12,896 nt of DNA. It comes from CAKVLS01 sp045605365 (GTDB taxonomy: Bacteria > Bacillota > Clostridia > Christensenellales > UBA1242). This document shows, piece after piece, positions 1 to 7,119 of the stretch (position 1 is its first letter; each line of letters starts with the position of its first letter). The position numbers and the translations under genes are program-made. Where the stretch lies: positions 1 through 12,896 of the forward strand of contig JAZUPV010000089.1 in the NCBI GenBank assembly GCA_045605365.1, given 5' to 3'. The notes below the pieces were generated by a model, which was given only the letters and a program-made list of their open reading frames with translations, made no database searches and was not told where the DNA came from.

Positions 1-10
1 GTTTTTGATA

Positions 11-1129
11 TTATTTTACTACGACAAGAACGGTTCTTTCTATACCGCTTAGTGTCGCTTTAATAAGGGTTGTGCCTACACTGTGTGCAGTTAGGTAACC
101 ATTGGCGTCTATACTTGCAATCTCTGGTTTTGAGCTTGACCATTGTACCTTGTCAGTTACTTCATAACCAAAACCTTTAGAAGATAAACAAGTATATGTT
201 AGTTGATAATTATCACCTACAGCTAGGTTTTCTAAGTCTGTCATCATACCTGTTGATAGATAAAAACTACTTGCTTCAACTCTTGGCACTGTTACTGTAC
301 AAGATGTTGATTTGCCATTGGCACTAGTTACAGTTATTGTTGCTGTGCCTGCGTTGTGAATATTTAGGCTACCGTTGTTGTTGACAGTAACGATATCTGG
401 AGCATTGCTTGACCAGGTTACAGTTTTGTCGGTTGCGTTGGTAGGGTTTACATAGCAAGTCAAAGATGCACTTTTGCCTTTGTACACTTGCAAACTAGTG
501 TGGTTTAGTGACAAACTTGTTGCTTCGATGACATCTTTTACCATAATTGTTAGAGATTTCTTAGCAGCGCTGTTTGATGCAGATGTCGCTGTGACAACAG
601 CTATACCTGTGCTTTCTGCGGTTATAGTGCCATCTTGTGTAACAGATATTACGTCATCATTTGTTGAAGACCAAATAATGTTTTTGTTAGTTGTGTTGTT
701 TGGATAAACAGTAGCTGTTAGTTGATAGGTAGAACCTGTTTGTATTGCAGAATATTCAAAGTCGACAGATACTGTTGTCGCAAAGATTTCTTCTACAGTT
801 AGTTCTATAGAGTCTCTTTTGCCGTTAGGTGTTTTGACAGTTATTGTTGTTGCACCTGCCATAAGGGCTTGTACATAACCAGAGTCAGATACAGTAGCAA
901 CTTGCGGATTAGAAGATGTCCAGTCGAGATTATATTTACTCTTTGAGTTGCTAGGTGTTATGACAACAGACAAAGTTTCTTTTTCGCCTACTTTCATAAC
1001 AAACTCTTCTTGACCTGTTGGAGACTGAATATAGATAGAAGATATAGCAGGTGATACACCTACACTTATCATAGCTAGACCACATACTATGATACTTGCA
1101 ATCATTAAAATTTTAGCTAGTTTTTGCAT
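11..1129 (-). CDS. Exported BIG2 (bacterial Ig-like) repeat protein
   Basis: This 372-residue protein starts with a lysine-containing N-terminus and a hydrophobic stretch (about residues 5-30) that reads as a signal peptide or signal anchor. No lipobox is seen, because the only nearby cysteine is preceded by IIV. Four BIG2-type Ig-like repeats follow (about 32-114, 116-199, 201-282, 284-372). Each carries the usual pattern of a threonine-rich strand, a W-S/T-S motif, a V/I-A/S-V/I-x-x-x-G turn and a final G-T/A-x-x-I-x-V strand. The fourth repeat has a longer insert before its WSSS motif. BIG2 domains are usually cell-surface or adhesion modules; no catalytic domain, LPXTG anchor or choline-binding repeat is visible. 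The ATG lies one base after the stop of the zinc-ribbon gene, with AAGGTGG about 8 bases upstream inside that gene's end, so translational coupling is likely. Surface display is inferred; the domain call is firm. Confidence 0.88.
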   Translation of the reverse strand: MQKLAKILMIASIIVCGLAMISVGVSPAISSIYIQSPTGQEEFVMKVGEKETLSVVITPSNSKSKYNLDWTSSNPQVATVSDSGYVQALMAGATTITVKTPNGKRDSIELTVEEIFATTVSVDFEYSAIQTGSTYQLTATVYPNNTTNKNIIWSSTNDDVISVTQDGTITAESTGIAVVTATSASNSAAKKSLTIMVKDVIEATSLSLNHTSLQVYKGKSASLTCYVNPTNATDKTVTWSSNAPDIVTVNNNGSLNIHNAGTATITVTSANGKSTSCTVTVPRVEASSFYLSTGMMTDLENLAVGDNYQLTYTCLSSKGFGYEVTDKVQWSSSKPEIASIDANGYLTAHSVGTTLIKATLSGIERTVLVVVK

Positions 1130-1130
1130 A

Positions 1131-2243
1131 TTAGTACCACCTTATATAGTTGTTGATATTTTCTTGGTCTTGCATAGTCAATTTAGGCAAGTCGTTCTTC
1201 TTAAAGTGGTCAAACAATCTTTGTTGTTTTTGGTAAAATAACTGTGTTTTTATTTTTACTATGAGTCTTTTTGAGATGGCTTTTGTTATAAAGTACACAA
1301 TAAGCGAACTAACAGCAAGTATGCCGTCTATAAAAATTAAGTCTAGAGTTTTAAAAACAATCAAGTGAACAAGCGCAAACGCAATACTTGCTATAGATAA
1401 AATTATAGAAGGCATTACGCATTTTGTAGTTGATTTTTTGATTCTTTTCTCTAAACCATTTTGTGCTAGTGGTGGGTCGCTTTGGTTGCTGACTTTGTAC
1501 GCAAAAGAAAACTCTTTATGCTTTTTGCCGTTGTATTCATACTCGACAGTATATTCTGGCGCTATGTACATATCAATTTTGTTAATTTTGTGCACAACGA
1601 CAATATCTTTGTCTTTTGTCTCTGCCAAGATATCGTTTTTGATTTTGTTGATATTGTCTTCTATTGCTTGGTCAATATCTTTTTTGTCTGGCAAGGTATA
1701 ATGTATTTTGTTTAAGTTTTCTTTAGTCAAAGGCAATGTTGAATAAAGAGACATTTCTTCGACGTCGTCTAGCATTATTTGGTTTGTTTTGTCTTCTGTA
1801 TCGCCAGAAGCTTTTATACAAGAATAAAAAGTTTTTATATCGTTAGCGTCAACATCAGCTTGAGTAGGCTCAGTGGTAGAGCTAGAGATTTTTACTGTGT
1901 TAAATTCTGTTTCTAGTACAATATAACAGTTATAAGTCTGTTGTACTGGCGAAAATGTCGCTTGCAATACATCTTCTGGTGTTTCTGGGTTGATGCCAAG
2001 ATTGATGATGGTGTTTTTCAAAAACTCATCTTTAGAATATGTCGGCAACAATATGTGCAAGTTTTTGTTTGACCTAGTACGTGCGCCTAGAGCAGACATA
2101 AACTGTTCTTGTATGCCACGTTCCATTTGTATAGTTGTGCCACAATAAGCACACTTAAACATACTGTCACTTTCTTGACTAAAGTTGGCAGAACCGCAGT
2201 TAGAACATTTTAGTTGATTAAAACGTGTGTTAGAATTATCCAT
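1131..2243 (-). CDS. Zinc-ribbon protein with paired membrane segments, function unknown
   Basis: The 370-residue product opens with a zinc ribbon (C13-x2-C16 and C31-x2-C34, each followed by G). A long, mostly soluble region of no recognised family follows (about 45-265). Two closely spaced hydrophobic segments (about 274-320) are then followed by a basic, amphipathic C-terminal tail of about 46 residues ending in IRWY. The layout suggests a membrane-attached protein with a cytosolic zinc-binding head. It is the upstream gene of a two-gene unit: its stop codon is one base before the start of the BIG2 protein, so the two are probably co-expressed and may act together at the envelope. The ATG is preceded by a weak GGATAG-type ribosome binding site. 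A promoter sits about 100 bases upstream (separate entry). I do not recognise the middle domain and assign no function. Confidence 0.8.
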   Translation of the reverse strand: MDNSNTRFNQLKCSNCGSANFSQESDSMFKCAYCGTTIQMERGIQEQFMSALGARTRSNKNLHILLPTYSKDEFLKNTIINLGINPETPEDVLQATFSPVQQTYNCYIVLETEFNTVKISSSTTEPTQADVDANDIKTFYSCIKASGDTEDKTNQIMLDDVEEMSLYSTLPLTKENLNKIHYTLPDKKDIDQAIEDNINKIKNDILAETKDKDIVVVHKINKIDMYIAPEYTVEYEYNGKKHKEFSFAYKVSNQSDPPLAQNGLEKRIKKSTTKCVMPSIILSIASIAFALVHLIVFKTLDLIFIDGILAVSSLIVYFITKAISKRLIVKIKTQLFYQKQQRLFDHFKKNDLPKLTMQDQENINNYIRWY

Positions 2244-2342
2244 TTTGTTTTTCTATCCAATTATTGTGTTAAATTTTGATTTTGTGCGTTTGCGTAAATT
2301 TCGCTTATGCCACTATGTTCGACTTTTAGATTTTTCTATATC

Positions 2343-2371
2343 ATAATAACATTTATTTTTATAATTTACAA
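2343..2371 (-). promoter_or_regulatory. Sigma-A type promoter for the zinc-ribbon/BIG2 operon
   Basis: On the minus strand, TTGTAA and TATTAT are separated by exactly 17 bases, and a TG one base before the -10 gives an extended -10. Transcription would start near 2336, leaving a leader of about 92 bases before the ATG at 2243. No recognisable riboswitch was seen in that leader. Confidence 0.6.
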
Positions 2372-2380
2372 CATAAAGCA

Positions 2381-2413
2381 AAAAAAATAGCCAAACATTT
2401 TGTCTGTTTGGCT
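2381..2413 (-). terminator. Intrinsic terminator after Nudix gene
   Basis: A perfect 9-bp stem (AGCCAAACA with TGTTTGGCT) with a 7-base loop is followed on the minus strand by a run of U. It begins about 8 bases after the Nudix stop codon and separates it from the next minus-strand operon. Confidence 0.9.
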
Positions 2414-2420
2414 GAAATAT

Positions 2421-2825
2421 TTAGTTGTTAAGATAATTTTGTACCATATCCCACATTATGGTATGGCTATCTGGATAAGTTAAGTTGTCTGGCAAACTAT
2501 CAAAAAAGCCTATTTTTTCAATTTCGCTCTCAGGCAACTCGCCCAAAGATTGTATCTCGGCAAAACATACCAAGCCATATTTTGATATAGCATATAGCCC
2601 TACTGGTGTAAAGGTCGCTTGAGTTGTGCCAGTCTCTTCAAACAACTCTCTTTTGGCGGCGGTTTGCCAATCTTCGCCCTGTTCTACGTGTCCGCCAGGT
2701 ATCTCCCAAGTATCCCTTTGTTTGTGTTTGCAAAATACCCATTTGTTGTTGTATCTTGCGACACATATTACTCTAGATAGTTCTACTTGACCAAGTAGTG
2801 ATAGGTCGTAAGTTTTTATATCCAT
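2421..2825 (-). CDS. Nudix hydrolase
   Basis: This 134-residue protein has a complete Nudix box at residues 45-67: G, five residues, E, seven residues, then REL-x-EE-x-G. It is preceded by a W-E-I-P-G-G strand. Nudix enzymes cleave nucleoside diphosphates linked to another group; the substrate cannot be read from the sequence. The ORF is open for eight more codons upstream to 2849, but the AAAGGAG ribosome binding site lies within those codons, 6 bases before the ATG at 2825, so 2825 is the better start. The gene stands alone, with its own extended -10 promoter and terminator. It is one of three different Nudix genes within about 5 kb; they are too divergent from one another to look like a recent duplication. 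Confidence 0.9.
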   Translation of the reverse strand: MDIKTYDLSLLGQVELSRVICVARYNNKWVFCKHKQRDTWEIPGGHVEQGEDWQTAAKRELFEETGTTQATFTPVGLYAISKYGLVCFAEIQSLGELPESEIEKIGFFDSLPDNLTYPDSHTIMWDMVQNYLNN

Positions 2826-2853
2826 ACATAACTCCTTTTTTTGTGACAAGAGT

Positions 2854-2881
2854 ATTGTAGCACAATATATTTGGTTGTCAT
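2854..2881 (-). promoter_or_regulatory. Promoter for Nudix gene
   Basis: ATGACA and TACAAT lie 16 bases apart on the minus strand, with an extended TG-C before the -10. The start site would fall about 20-25 bases before the start codon. It is divergent from the promoter of the GrpB-family gene. Confidence 0.6.
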
Positions 2882-2917
2882 AACAAATAAAACATCTTTT
2901 GTTGTTGTGGGTATAAA

Positions 2918-2946
2918 TTTACTTTTTTGCTTAGGTGTGTTATCAT
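2918..2946 (+). promoter_or_regulatory. Promoter for GrpB-family gene
   Basis: TTTACT and TATCAT are separated by 17 bases, with TG one base before the -10. The predicted transcript begins about 10 bases before the start codon, right at the purine-rich GGGGGA ribosome binding site. Confidence 0.5.
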
Positions 2947-2963
2947 AAATATAGGGGGATAAT

Positions 2964-3485
2964 ATGGTAGAGTTAATACAACAAAATTATCAACAAAACA
3001 AAATTTTGTTTAATCTAGCCCAACAAAACTTGATTAAATTATTAGGCAAGGAAGTCACTATAGAACACGTAGGTTCTACCGCTATACCCGATATGATTGG
3101 CAAAAACATCATTGATATTTTAGTTGGGGCAGCAGACCAAACAGAGTTTGTGGCTTTTGGTCAAAAGTTGACTGACAACAACTATTATCCTAGCACAAAG
3201 AGTAAAACAGATGTTTATCAGTTTTTTGCGTCAACTCAAGATGAGACAGGTGACGGTGATATACATATACATCTTGTCATAAAAAACACTGATAGATATG
3301 ACGAGTTCATCATCTTAAGAGATTATCTTCTTAACAACCCTGCCGAAGCCCAAGCCTATGCCCAACACAAAAAGCAAATATTATCTTATCAAACAACTGA
3401 TAGGGCAACTTATAGACAAATAAAAAGCAAATATGTCACAGACCTTATTTCACGAGCAAAACAATACAAAAAAGACAGTCTATAA
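2964..3485 (+). CDS. GrpB/UPF0157 family protein (nucleotidyltransferase fold)
   Basis: The 173-residue protein has the GrpB-family signature E-H-V-G-S-T-A-I-P at residues 34-42. This is followed by G-K-x-I-I-D-I (46-52) and a later H-I-H-L-V strand (101-105), then the conserved C-terminal helix with R-D-Y-L and K-x-x-Y. The family has the fold of polymerase-beta-like nucleotidyltransferases and is common in Firmicutes; its substrate is generally not established. Family length is about 170-180, so the gene is complete. The ATG has a strong GGGGGA site 4-5 bases upstream. It is a single-gene unit whose stop codon lies inside the loop of its own terminator, facing the YbaK gene. Confidence 0.85.
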   Translation: MVELIQQNYQQNKILFNLAQQNLIKLLGKEVTIEHVGSTAIPDMIGKNIIDILVGAADQTEFVAFGQKLTDNNYYPSTKSKTDVYQFFASTQDETGDGDIHIHLVIKNTDRYDEFIILRDYLLNNPAEAQAYAQHKKQILSYQTTDRATYRQIKSKYVTDLISRAKQYKKDSL

Positions 3486-3500
3486 AAGACTGCCTTTTTT
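3467..3500. terminator. Bidirectional terminator between GrpB-type and YbaK genes
   Basis: CAGTCT (3476-3481) pairs with AGACTG (3487-3492) around a 5-base loop, flanked by A-rich and T-rich runs that extend the stem. On the minus strand the stem is longer (8 bp with one G-U pair), so it works best for the YbaK transcript. On the plus strand the same outer pair becomes an A-C mismatch. The TAA of the GrpB-type gene (3483-3485) lies in the loop. Confidence 0.85.
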
Positions 3501-3501
3501 A

Positions 3502-3972
3502 TTAATCTATCACCTTGCACACATCTACCCAAGACGTGTAGTTAGAGTATTTTTCTAATTCTACAATAGTCAACTCTATAGCACTGTTGCTACTGCCACA
3601 AGCGGGGTAGACTGTTTCAAATCTTTTTAGCGAATTGTCAAGATAAACTTTTATATTGTCATTGATTGAAAACGGACAAACACCGCCCACAGCGTGACCA
3701 ACAATAGGCTCGACTTGTTCAAAAGACAACATCTTGGCTTTTATACCAAAGGTCGCTTTGTATTTTGCATTGTCTATTTTTGCATCACCAGCTGTAACTA
3801 TCAATATCGCTTGGTCGTGTATTAAAAATGATAAGGTCTTTGCAATGCGTTTTGGTTCACAGTTTAGTGCTTTTGCTGCAAGTTCTACTGTTGCACTAGA
3901 CACGTCAAACTCTTGTATCTTGTCTTGTATACCAAACTGCCCAAAATATTCTCTTACCTTTTGTATTGACAT
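3502..3972 (-). CDS. YbaK/EbsC family aminoacyl-tRNA deacylase
   Basis: The 156 residues match the YbaK/prolyl-tRNA editing fold over the full length. They include the conserved lysine in R-I-A-K-T-L (K45), the T-A-G-D-x-K-I-D strand (60-67), the V-G-H-A-V-G-G-V-C-P-F loop (91-101) and Y-L-D-x-S-L, ending in a C-G-S-x-x-x-A-I-x-L strand. Family members hydrolyse mischarged tRNA such as Cys-tRNA(Pro) in the cytoplasm; the precise substrate here is inferred only at family level. It follows the GNAT gene with no gap (TAA directly followed by ATG), and its AAGGAG site lies 9 bases upstream, inside the GNAT reading frame. Co-translation is therefore likely. Confidence 0.88.
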   Translation of the reverse strand: MSIQKVREYFGQFGIQDKIQEFDVSSATVELAAKALNCEPKRIAKTLSFLIHDQAILIVTAGDAKIDNAKYKATFGIKAKMLSFEQVEPIVGHAVGGVCPFSINDNIKVYLDNSLKRFETVYPACGSSNSAIELTIVELEKYSNYTSWVDVCKVID

Positions 3973-4422
3973 TTACTTTTGCTCCTTTTTGTATAGCCTA
4001 TTGTTTTCGCCATTGTCGACTATTTTTACAAACTCAAAACCTATCTTTTCATAAAAGCCAACCATCTTGGTTGTAAGATAAATCTTGTCGCAAGTTTGTT
4101 CAATAGTACTTTTGATGTGTTGCAATAATATTTTGCCATAACCTTTGCCACGCAGTTTTCTGTTTACGACTACACACGCAAGCCAAGGAGATAAGTTGCA
4201 ACCCTTAAGTTCGTGTTCTAAAATAGCAAAAGACCCAACAACAATATCATTGTCTTTTAGTATATATATTTGTGGGTATTGTCCGCCGTCTAGTATGGCG
4301 GTTTTTATTTTTTCGAGTTTGCTTTCTTTAGAAGAACTAAACCCGTCGCCCCATTCGTCATATATCATATCCATAACTATAGGCAAATAGTCTAAATTAT
4401 CTCTTATGTTAATTAACTGCAT
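3973..4422 (-). CDS. GNAT family N-acetyltransferase
   Basis: The 149-residue protein shows the GNAT core. An I-V-V-G-S-F-A-I strand (60-67) leads into L-A-C-V-V-V (81-86) and the acetyl-CoA pyrophosphate loop R-G-K-G-Y-G (91-96). Near the end is the G-F-Y-E-K-I-G-F-E motif typical of the last helix-strand turn. It would transfer an acetyl group from acetyl-CoA to an amine; the acceptor is not predictable. The ATG has AAAGGA about 8 bases upstream. It is the first gene of a two-gene unit with the YbaK gene, and a perfect TATAAT lies about 24 bases upstream (separate entry). Confidence 0.88.
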   Translation of the reverse strand: MQLINIRDNLDYLPIVMDMIYDEWGDGFSSSKESKLEKIKTAILDGGQYPQIYILKDNDIVVGSFAILEHELKGCNLSPWLACVVVNRKLRGKGYGKILLQHIKSTIEQTCDKIYLTTKMVGFYEKIGFEFVKIVDNGENNRLYKKEQK

Positions 4423-4445
4423 ATCGATTATCCTTTATGTTTTAT

Positions 4446-4474
4446 ATTATAAACTATCACAAAAGAAATTTGTA
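4446..4474 (-). promoter_or_regulatory. Promoter for GNAT-YbaK operon
   Basis: A perfect TATAAT on the minus strand is at 4446-4451. The hexamer 17 bases upstream (TACAAA) is a poor -35, so strength is uncertain. It is divergent from the carboxypeptidase promoter about 60 bases away. Confidence 0.45.
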
Positions 4475-4531
4475 GCAAAATCGTGCAAAACATAAATAAA
4501 AAATATATGTCTTTTATTTTGTGATTAAATA

Positions 4532-4540
4532 TGTTATAAT
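4532..4540 (+). promoter_or_regulatory. Extended -10 promoter for VanY-type gene
   Basis: TG-T-TATAAT forms a consensus extended -10. The region 17 bases upstream (TTTTAT) is only a weak -35. Transcription would start near 4547, directly before the GGAG site, which supports the ATG at 4560 rather than an upstream GTG at 4521 that would lie before the start site. Confidence 0.6.
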
Positions 4541-4559
4541 AATTATAGGAGATAAACAA

Positions 4560-5294
4560 ATGACAAAAGACAAATATCTATGGCTTGTCAACAAAGACAA
4601 TCCTTTTGACCCAGATATGCTAGAACAGTTTGACCTTGACCCTATAAGAGATAGCGATGGCAAAACATATATCGAACACGAAACACACCTTGCATATCAA
4701 CAACTTAATCAACTTATGATAGAAAAGTATGGCATAGCGTTGTTTTTGGTTTCTGCTGGTAGAACTGTAGAAACACAACAACAGGTTATGGACGATTTTA
4801 GAAAAACTCACACCCAAGAAGAAACTCTAAAAACCGTTGCCTTACCAGGTACAAGTGAGCACCATACAGGGCTTGCGCTTGATGTTCACCCTGAGTTTGC
4901 ACACTCTAGTATAGTACAAGCCTTTATTGACAAGTTGCCTTTGCCAGAAAGACTTGCTTATCTAAAACAACCCGACGCCGAACAAAAAAAGCAAATGTAC
5001 GCACTACTTCATCAAGAGTTGGAGCAGTTTGGTTTTATCGTTAGGTATACCGCAGAAAAACAAGATAAAACAGGTGTTAGACCAGAAAGATGGCATATTA
5101 GATATGTCGGTCCAGAAAACGCCAAGGCAATCAATCAAAGTGGTCTTTGTCTAGAAGAATATGTTGAAATGTTGGAACAACAAGAAAACGCTAGTCATAC
5201 TATAGAAGACAATCTTGCCGTAGCACAAGAAGTATCTTCTACCCAAATATCTAATCAACAAAAACCAACCGCTACCGAAGACTCTGCACAATAA
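4560..5294 (+). CDS. VanY/LAS-family D-alanyl-D-alanine carboxypeptidase-like protein
   Basis: The 244-residue protein carries the LAS zinc peptidase motifs. These are S-A-G-R at 65-68, the S-x-H-x-x-G-x-A-x-D motif at 99-108 (zinc ligands H101 and D108), and E-R-W-H at 176-179 (catalytic E176, third ligand H179) followed by R-Y-V. Such enzymes trim the peptide side chain of peptidoglycan. Unusually there is no signal peptide or membrane segment: the N-terminus begins with a charged M-T-K-D-K-Y. After residue 205 comes a polar tail rich in Q, E, S and T. Export by a non-classical route, an intracellular role in recycling, or another substrate are all possible. The ATG at 4560 has GGAG 8 bases upstream; an upstream GTG in frame would precede the predicted transcription start. 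It is monocistronic with its own terminator. Confidence 0.85.
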   Translation: MTKDKYLWLVNKDNPFDPDMLEQFDLDPIRDSDGKTYIEHETHLAYQQLNQLMIEKYGIALFLVSAGRTVETQQQVMDDFRKTHTQEETLKTVALPGTSEHHTGLALDVHPEFAHSSIVQAFIDKLPLPERLAYLKQPDAEQKKQMYALLHQELEQFGFIVRYTAEKQDKTGVRPERWHIRYVGPENAKAINQSGLCLEEYVEMLEQQENASHTIEDNLAVAQEVSSTQISNQQKPTATEDSAQ

Positions 5295-5300
5295 AACAAA

Positions 5301-5328
5301 AATCCCCAAGTTTATTGGGGATTTTTTT
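5301..5328 (+). terminator. Intrinsic terminator after VanY-type gene
   Basis: A perfect 9-bp stem (AATCCCCAA with TTGGGGATT), 5-base loop and a following T run start 6 bases after the stop codon. Confidence 0.93.
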
Positions 5329-5358
5329 ATAGACATGTCGCAAGTTTGAGTTTAAAAT

Positions 5359-5387
5359 TTGACTTTATATTGCCAAAGTGGTATGTT
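5359..5387 (+). promoter_or_regulatory. Promoter for aldolase gene
   Basis: TTGACT and TATGTT are separated by 17 bases, about 30 bases before the start codon. The -35 is good and the -10 moderate. Confidence 0.5.
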
Positions 5388-5416
5388 TAACATAAATATT
5401 ATTCGAGGTGAGTTTT

Positions 5417-6112
5417 ATGGAATTGATGTTAGACAATGCTAATATACAAACTATCAAAGAGTTTGTAGACATTTATCCTTGTGTAGGTATTACAAGCAAT
5501 CCTACCATTATCAAAAGAGAAGGCAAGATAGATTTCTTTAATCACTTTAGAACTTTGCGTCAACTAATCGGCAAAGAAAGAAGCCTACATATACAAGTAG
5601 TTTCTCAAACAGCCGAAGAAATGATACAAGAAGCAGAAAAGATTGTTAAAAACATAGACAAAGATGTCTATATCAAAATACCCGTTACAGAAGAAGGCTT
5701 AAAAGCTATCAAAACCCTAAAAGCTCGTGATTTTAAAATTACCGCTACTGCTATATATACAAAAATGCAAGGTTTGGTTGCAATAGCTGCCGGGGCAGAC
5801 TATATCGCACCATACTTTAATCGTATACAAAGTCGTGGTTCTGACGCTGCAGCAACTGTTGCTTGCTTTAGACAAAATATTGATTTTTTTGGCAAAAAGA
5901 CCAAGATACTAGCCGCAAGTTTTCACCACGGCGGACAAGTTATCAAAGCTCTACAAGCAGGGGCAGATGCAGTGACAATTTCTCCAGAACTACTTAGAGA
6001 AATGGTCTGCGTCAACCCAACCAACTATATCGAAAACGCCATCACAACTTTTGCTTCTGACTGGGAAGAATCTCAAGGTTGCAAGAGTATTTTAGATTTA
6101 GACTGCGAATAA
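5417..6112 (+). CDS. Transaldolase family, fructose-6-phosphate aldolase (FSA/TalC) type
   Basis: The 231-residue protein matches the short FSA/TalC branch of the transaldolases (usual length about 215-225). It has D6 in the N-terminal L-D-N-A-N strand, G-I-T-S-N-P-T (24-30), Q60 in the H-I-Q-V strand and the Schiff-base lysine K87 in Y-I-K-I-P-V-T. Later come T-A-T-A-I-Y-T-x-x-Q-G-L (109-120) and the A-A-G-A-D-Y-I-A-P-Y strand. The family cleaves or forms fructose 6-phosphate, or acts as a transaldolase, in the cytoplasm. ATG 5417 is chosen because AGGTGAG sits at the right distance before it; a GTG at 5408 in the same frame would overlap that site. It is a single-gene unit between two terminators. 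Confidence 0.88.
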   Translation: MELMLDNANIQTIKEFVDIYPCVGITSNPTIIKREGKIDFFNHFRTLRQLIGKERSLHIQVVSQTAEEMIQEAEKIVKNIDKDVYIKIPVTEEGLKAIKTLKARDFKITATAIYTKMQGLVAIAAGADYIAPYFNRIQSRGSDAAATVACFRQNIDFFGKKTKILAASFHHGGQVIKALQAGADAVTISPELLREMVCVNPTNYIENAITTFASDWEESQGCKSILDLDCE

Positions 6113-6120
6113 TTTAAAAA

Positions 6121-6154
6121 AAAAGAATCGATATTATACTATCGGTTCTTTTTT
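6121..6154. terminator. Terminator between aldolase and Nudix genes
   Basis: GAATCGATA (6125-6133) pairs with TATCGGTTC (6140-6148) around a 6-base loop, with one T-G wobble on the plus strand and T/A runs on both sides. It best serves the plus-strand aldolase, but the flanking runs also allow it to end the converging minus-strand Nudix transcript. Confidence 0.85.
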
Positions 6155-6172
6155 TTGTTATAAAAATATTGA

Positions 6173-6604
6173 TTAGCTTTTTGTATACAGTTTTACTAGT
6201 TTTTCAATTGTTGGTATTATCCCTGCCATAAAATTATATGTTAATAAGCTTTCGTTGATATCAACCCATTTGTAGTTAGATATTTCGTCTTCTGTAATTA
6301 AAATTTCTTCGTTGTTAAGGTTGCAAAATCTTGCTACAGCGACAACAGTTGTTTGTTTGTTGTTAACAGGAATGCAAAACTCCCACATATCAAAGATATC
6401 TCCTGGGGTGATATCTAAGCCGACTTCTTCTTTTACTTCTCTAATAATATGTTGAGATAAGTTTTCTCCTACTTGTTTTCTGCCGCCAGGAACCTCCCAT
6501 AGGTTTGGAGAGTTTGGGTCTTTTGAAGATTTTTTAATAATTAAAAGCTTATTATTTTTAATTATTAGTGCTTTTTGAGCAAATTGTAATAGTTCGTCAG
6601 TCAT
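6173..6604 (-). CDS. Nudix hydrolase
   Basis: The 143-residue protein has a perfect Nudix box at residues 41-63 (G, five residues, E, then R-E-V-x-E-E-x-G-L), preceded by W-E-V-P-G-G. The general fold is that of ADP-ribose or (d)NTP-type Nudix enzymes; the substrate is not predictable. The ATG has AAGGAG 6 bases upstream. It lies 36 bases downstream of the coiled-coil protein gene on the same strand with no terminator between them, so the two are likely an operon. Confidence 0.92.
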   Translation of the reverse strand: MTDELLQFAQKALIIKNNKLLIIKKSSKDPNSPNLWEVPGGRKQVGENLSQHIIREVKEEVGLDITPGDIFDMWEFCIPVNNKQTTVVAVARFCNLNNEEILITEDEISNYKWVDINESLLTYNFMAGIIPTIEKLVKLYTKS

Positions 6605-6640
6605 TATTAACTCCTTATATGTTTTGATATATGAAAAGCT

Positions 6641-7084
6641 TTATATAGTCTCTATATTAAAACCAAGAGACTGGGCTATTTTTACAAACTTAACTATGTT
6701 AAATATGCCCCATTGTGTACACACTACTACTTTTTGACCGTGTAGTGACAATATGTCTTGTTCTTTCATAAAGTATCTTTTTGCGGCGTCACTTATCTTT
6801 AAGGCGTCATCATATAATTCGACTACCTTCAAAGACCCCTGTAGAGACTTGTCAAAGACATTGTTTAACTGTTCGTAAGTAGGGTTGTTTTGTTCAACAT
6901 AGTTCTTTACAATAGCAAGCACAAGTCTGTTTTTAGGATAAATTTTACCTTCAAACATATACTTGGTTTTGTCTCGGTTGCTTTGCTCAGTTGGTTTTGT
7001 AGCTAGTTGTGTTTTGTTTAACACAAGCTTCTCTAACTCTTCTATTCTCTTTTTTAAATTTAATATTTCTAATTCGTAATCCAT
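6641..7084 (-). CDS. Coiled-coil N-terminus protein of unknown function
   Basis: The 147-residue product begins with a charged heptad-like helix (about residues 1-24), typical of a short coiled coil, then a polar linker. A compact C-terminal domain follows (about 42-147) with F-E-G-K-I-Y-x-K-N-R-L-V-L-A-I-V-K near its start, and V-V-V-C-T-Q-W-G-I-x-N near its end. I do not recognise a named family. No ribosome binding site is visible before the ATG; instead a consensus TATAAT ends 6 bases before it, so the transcript would begin at or next to the ATG (a leaderless message). The next methionine (residue 43) would remove the coiled coil and shows no better site. It is probably co-transcribed with the downstream Nudix gene. 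Confidence 0.75.
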   Translation of the reverse strand: MDYELEILNLKKRIEELEKLVLNKTQLATKPTEQSNRDKTKYMFEGKIYPKNRLVLAIVKNYVEQNNPTYEQLNNVFDKSLQGSLKVVELYDDALKISDAAKRYFMKEQDILSLHGQKVVVCTQWGIFNIVKFVKIAQSLGFNIETI

Positions 7085-7090
7085 ACTTTT

Positions 7091-7118
7091 ATTATACTGA
7101 TTTTTAGCAAAAACGCAA
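7091..7118 (-). promoter_or_regulatory. Promoter for coiled-coil/Nudix operon, possibly leaderless
   Basis: On the minus strand TTGCGT and TATAAT are about 16 bases apart. The -10 ends 6 bases before the ATG at 7084, placing the start site at the start codon itself. The upstream flank is the phased A-tract region. Confidence 0.5.
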
Positions 7119-7119
7119 T

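Noticed and set aside
474..707. Plus-strand frame inside the BIG2 gene
   Set aside because: It arises from the reverse of repetitive Ig-domain coding sequence; the minus-strand gene has signal peptide, domains and ribosome binding site.
2244..2336. Riboswitch in the leader of the zinc-ribbon gene
   Set aside because: The leader of about 92 bases is long enough, but only a 3-bp hairpin was found and no known motif.
5151..5336. Minus-strand open frame over the VanY-type gene end and terminator
   Set aside because: It is a shadow of the plus-strand gene, runs through a terminator and has no family likeness.
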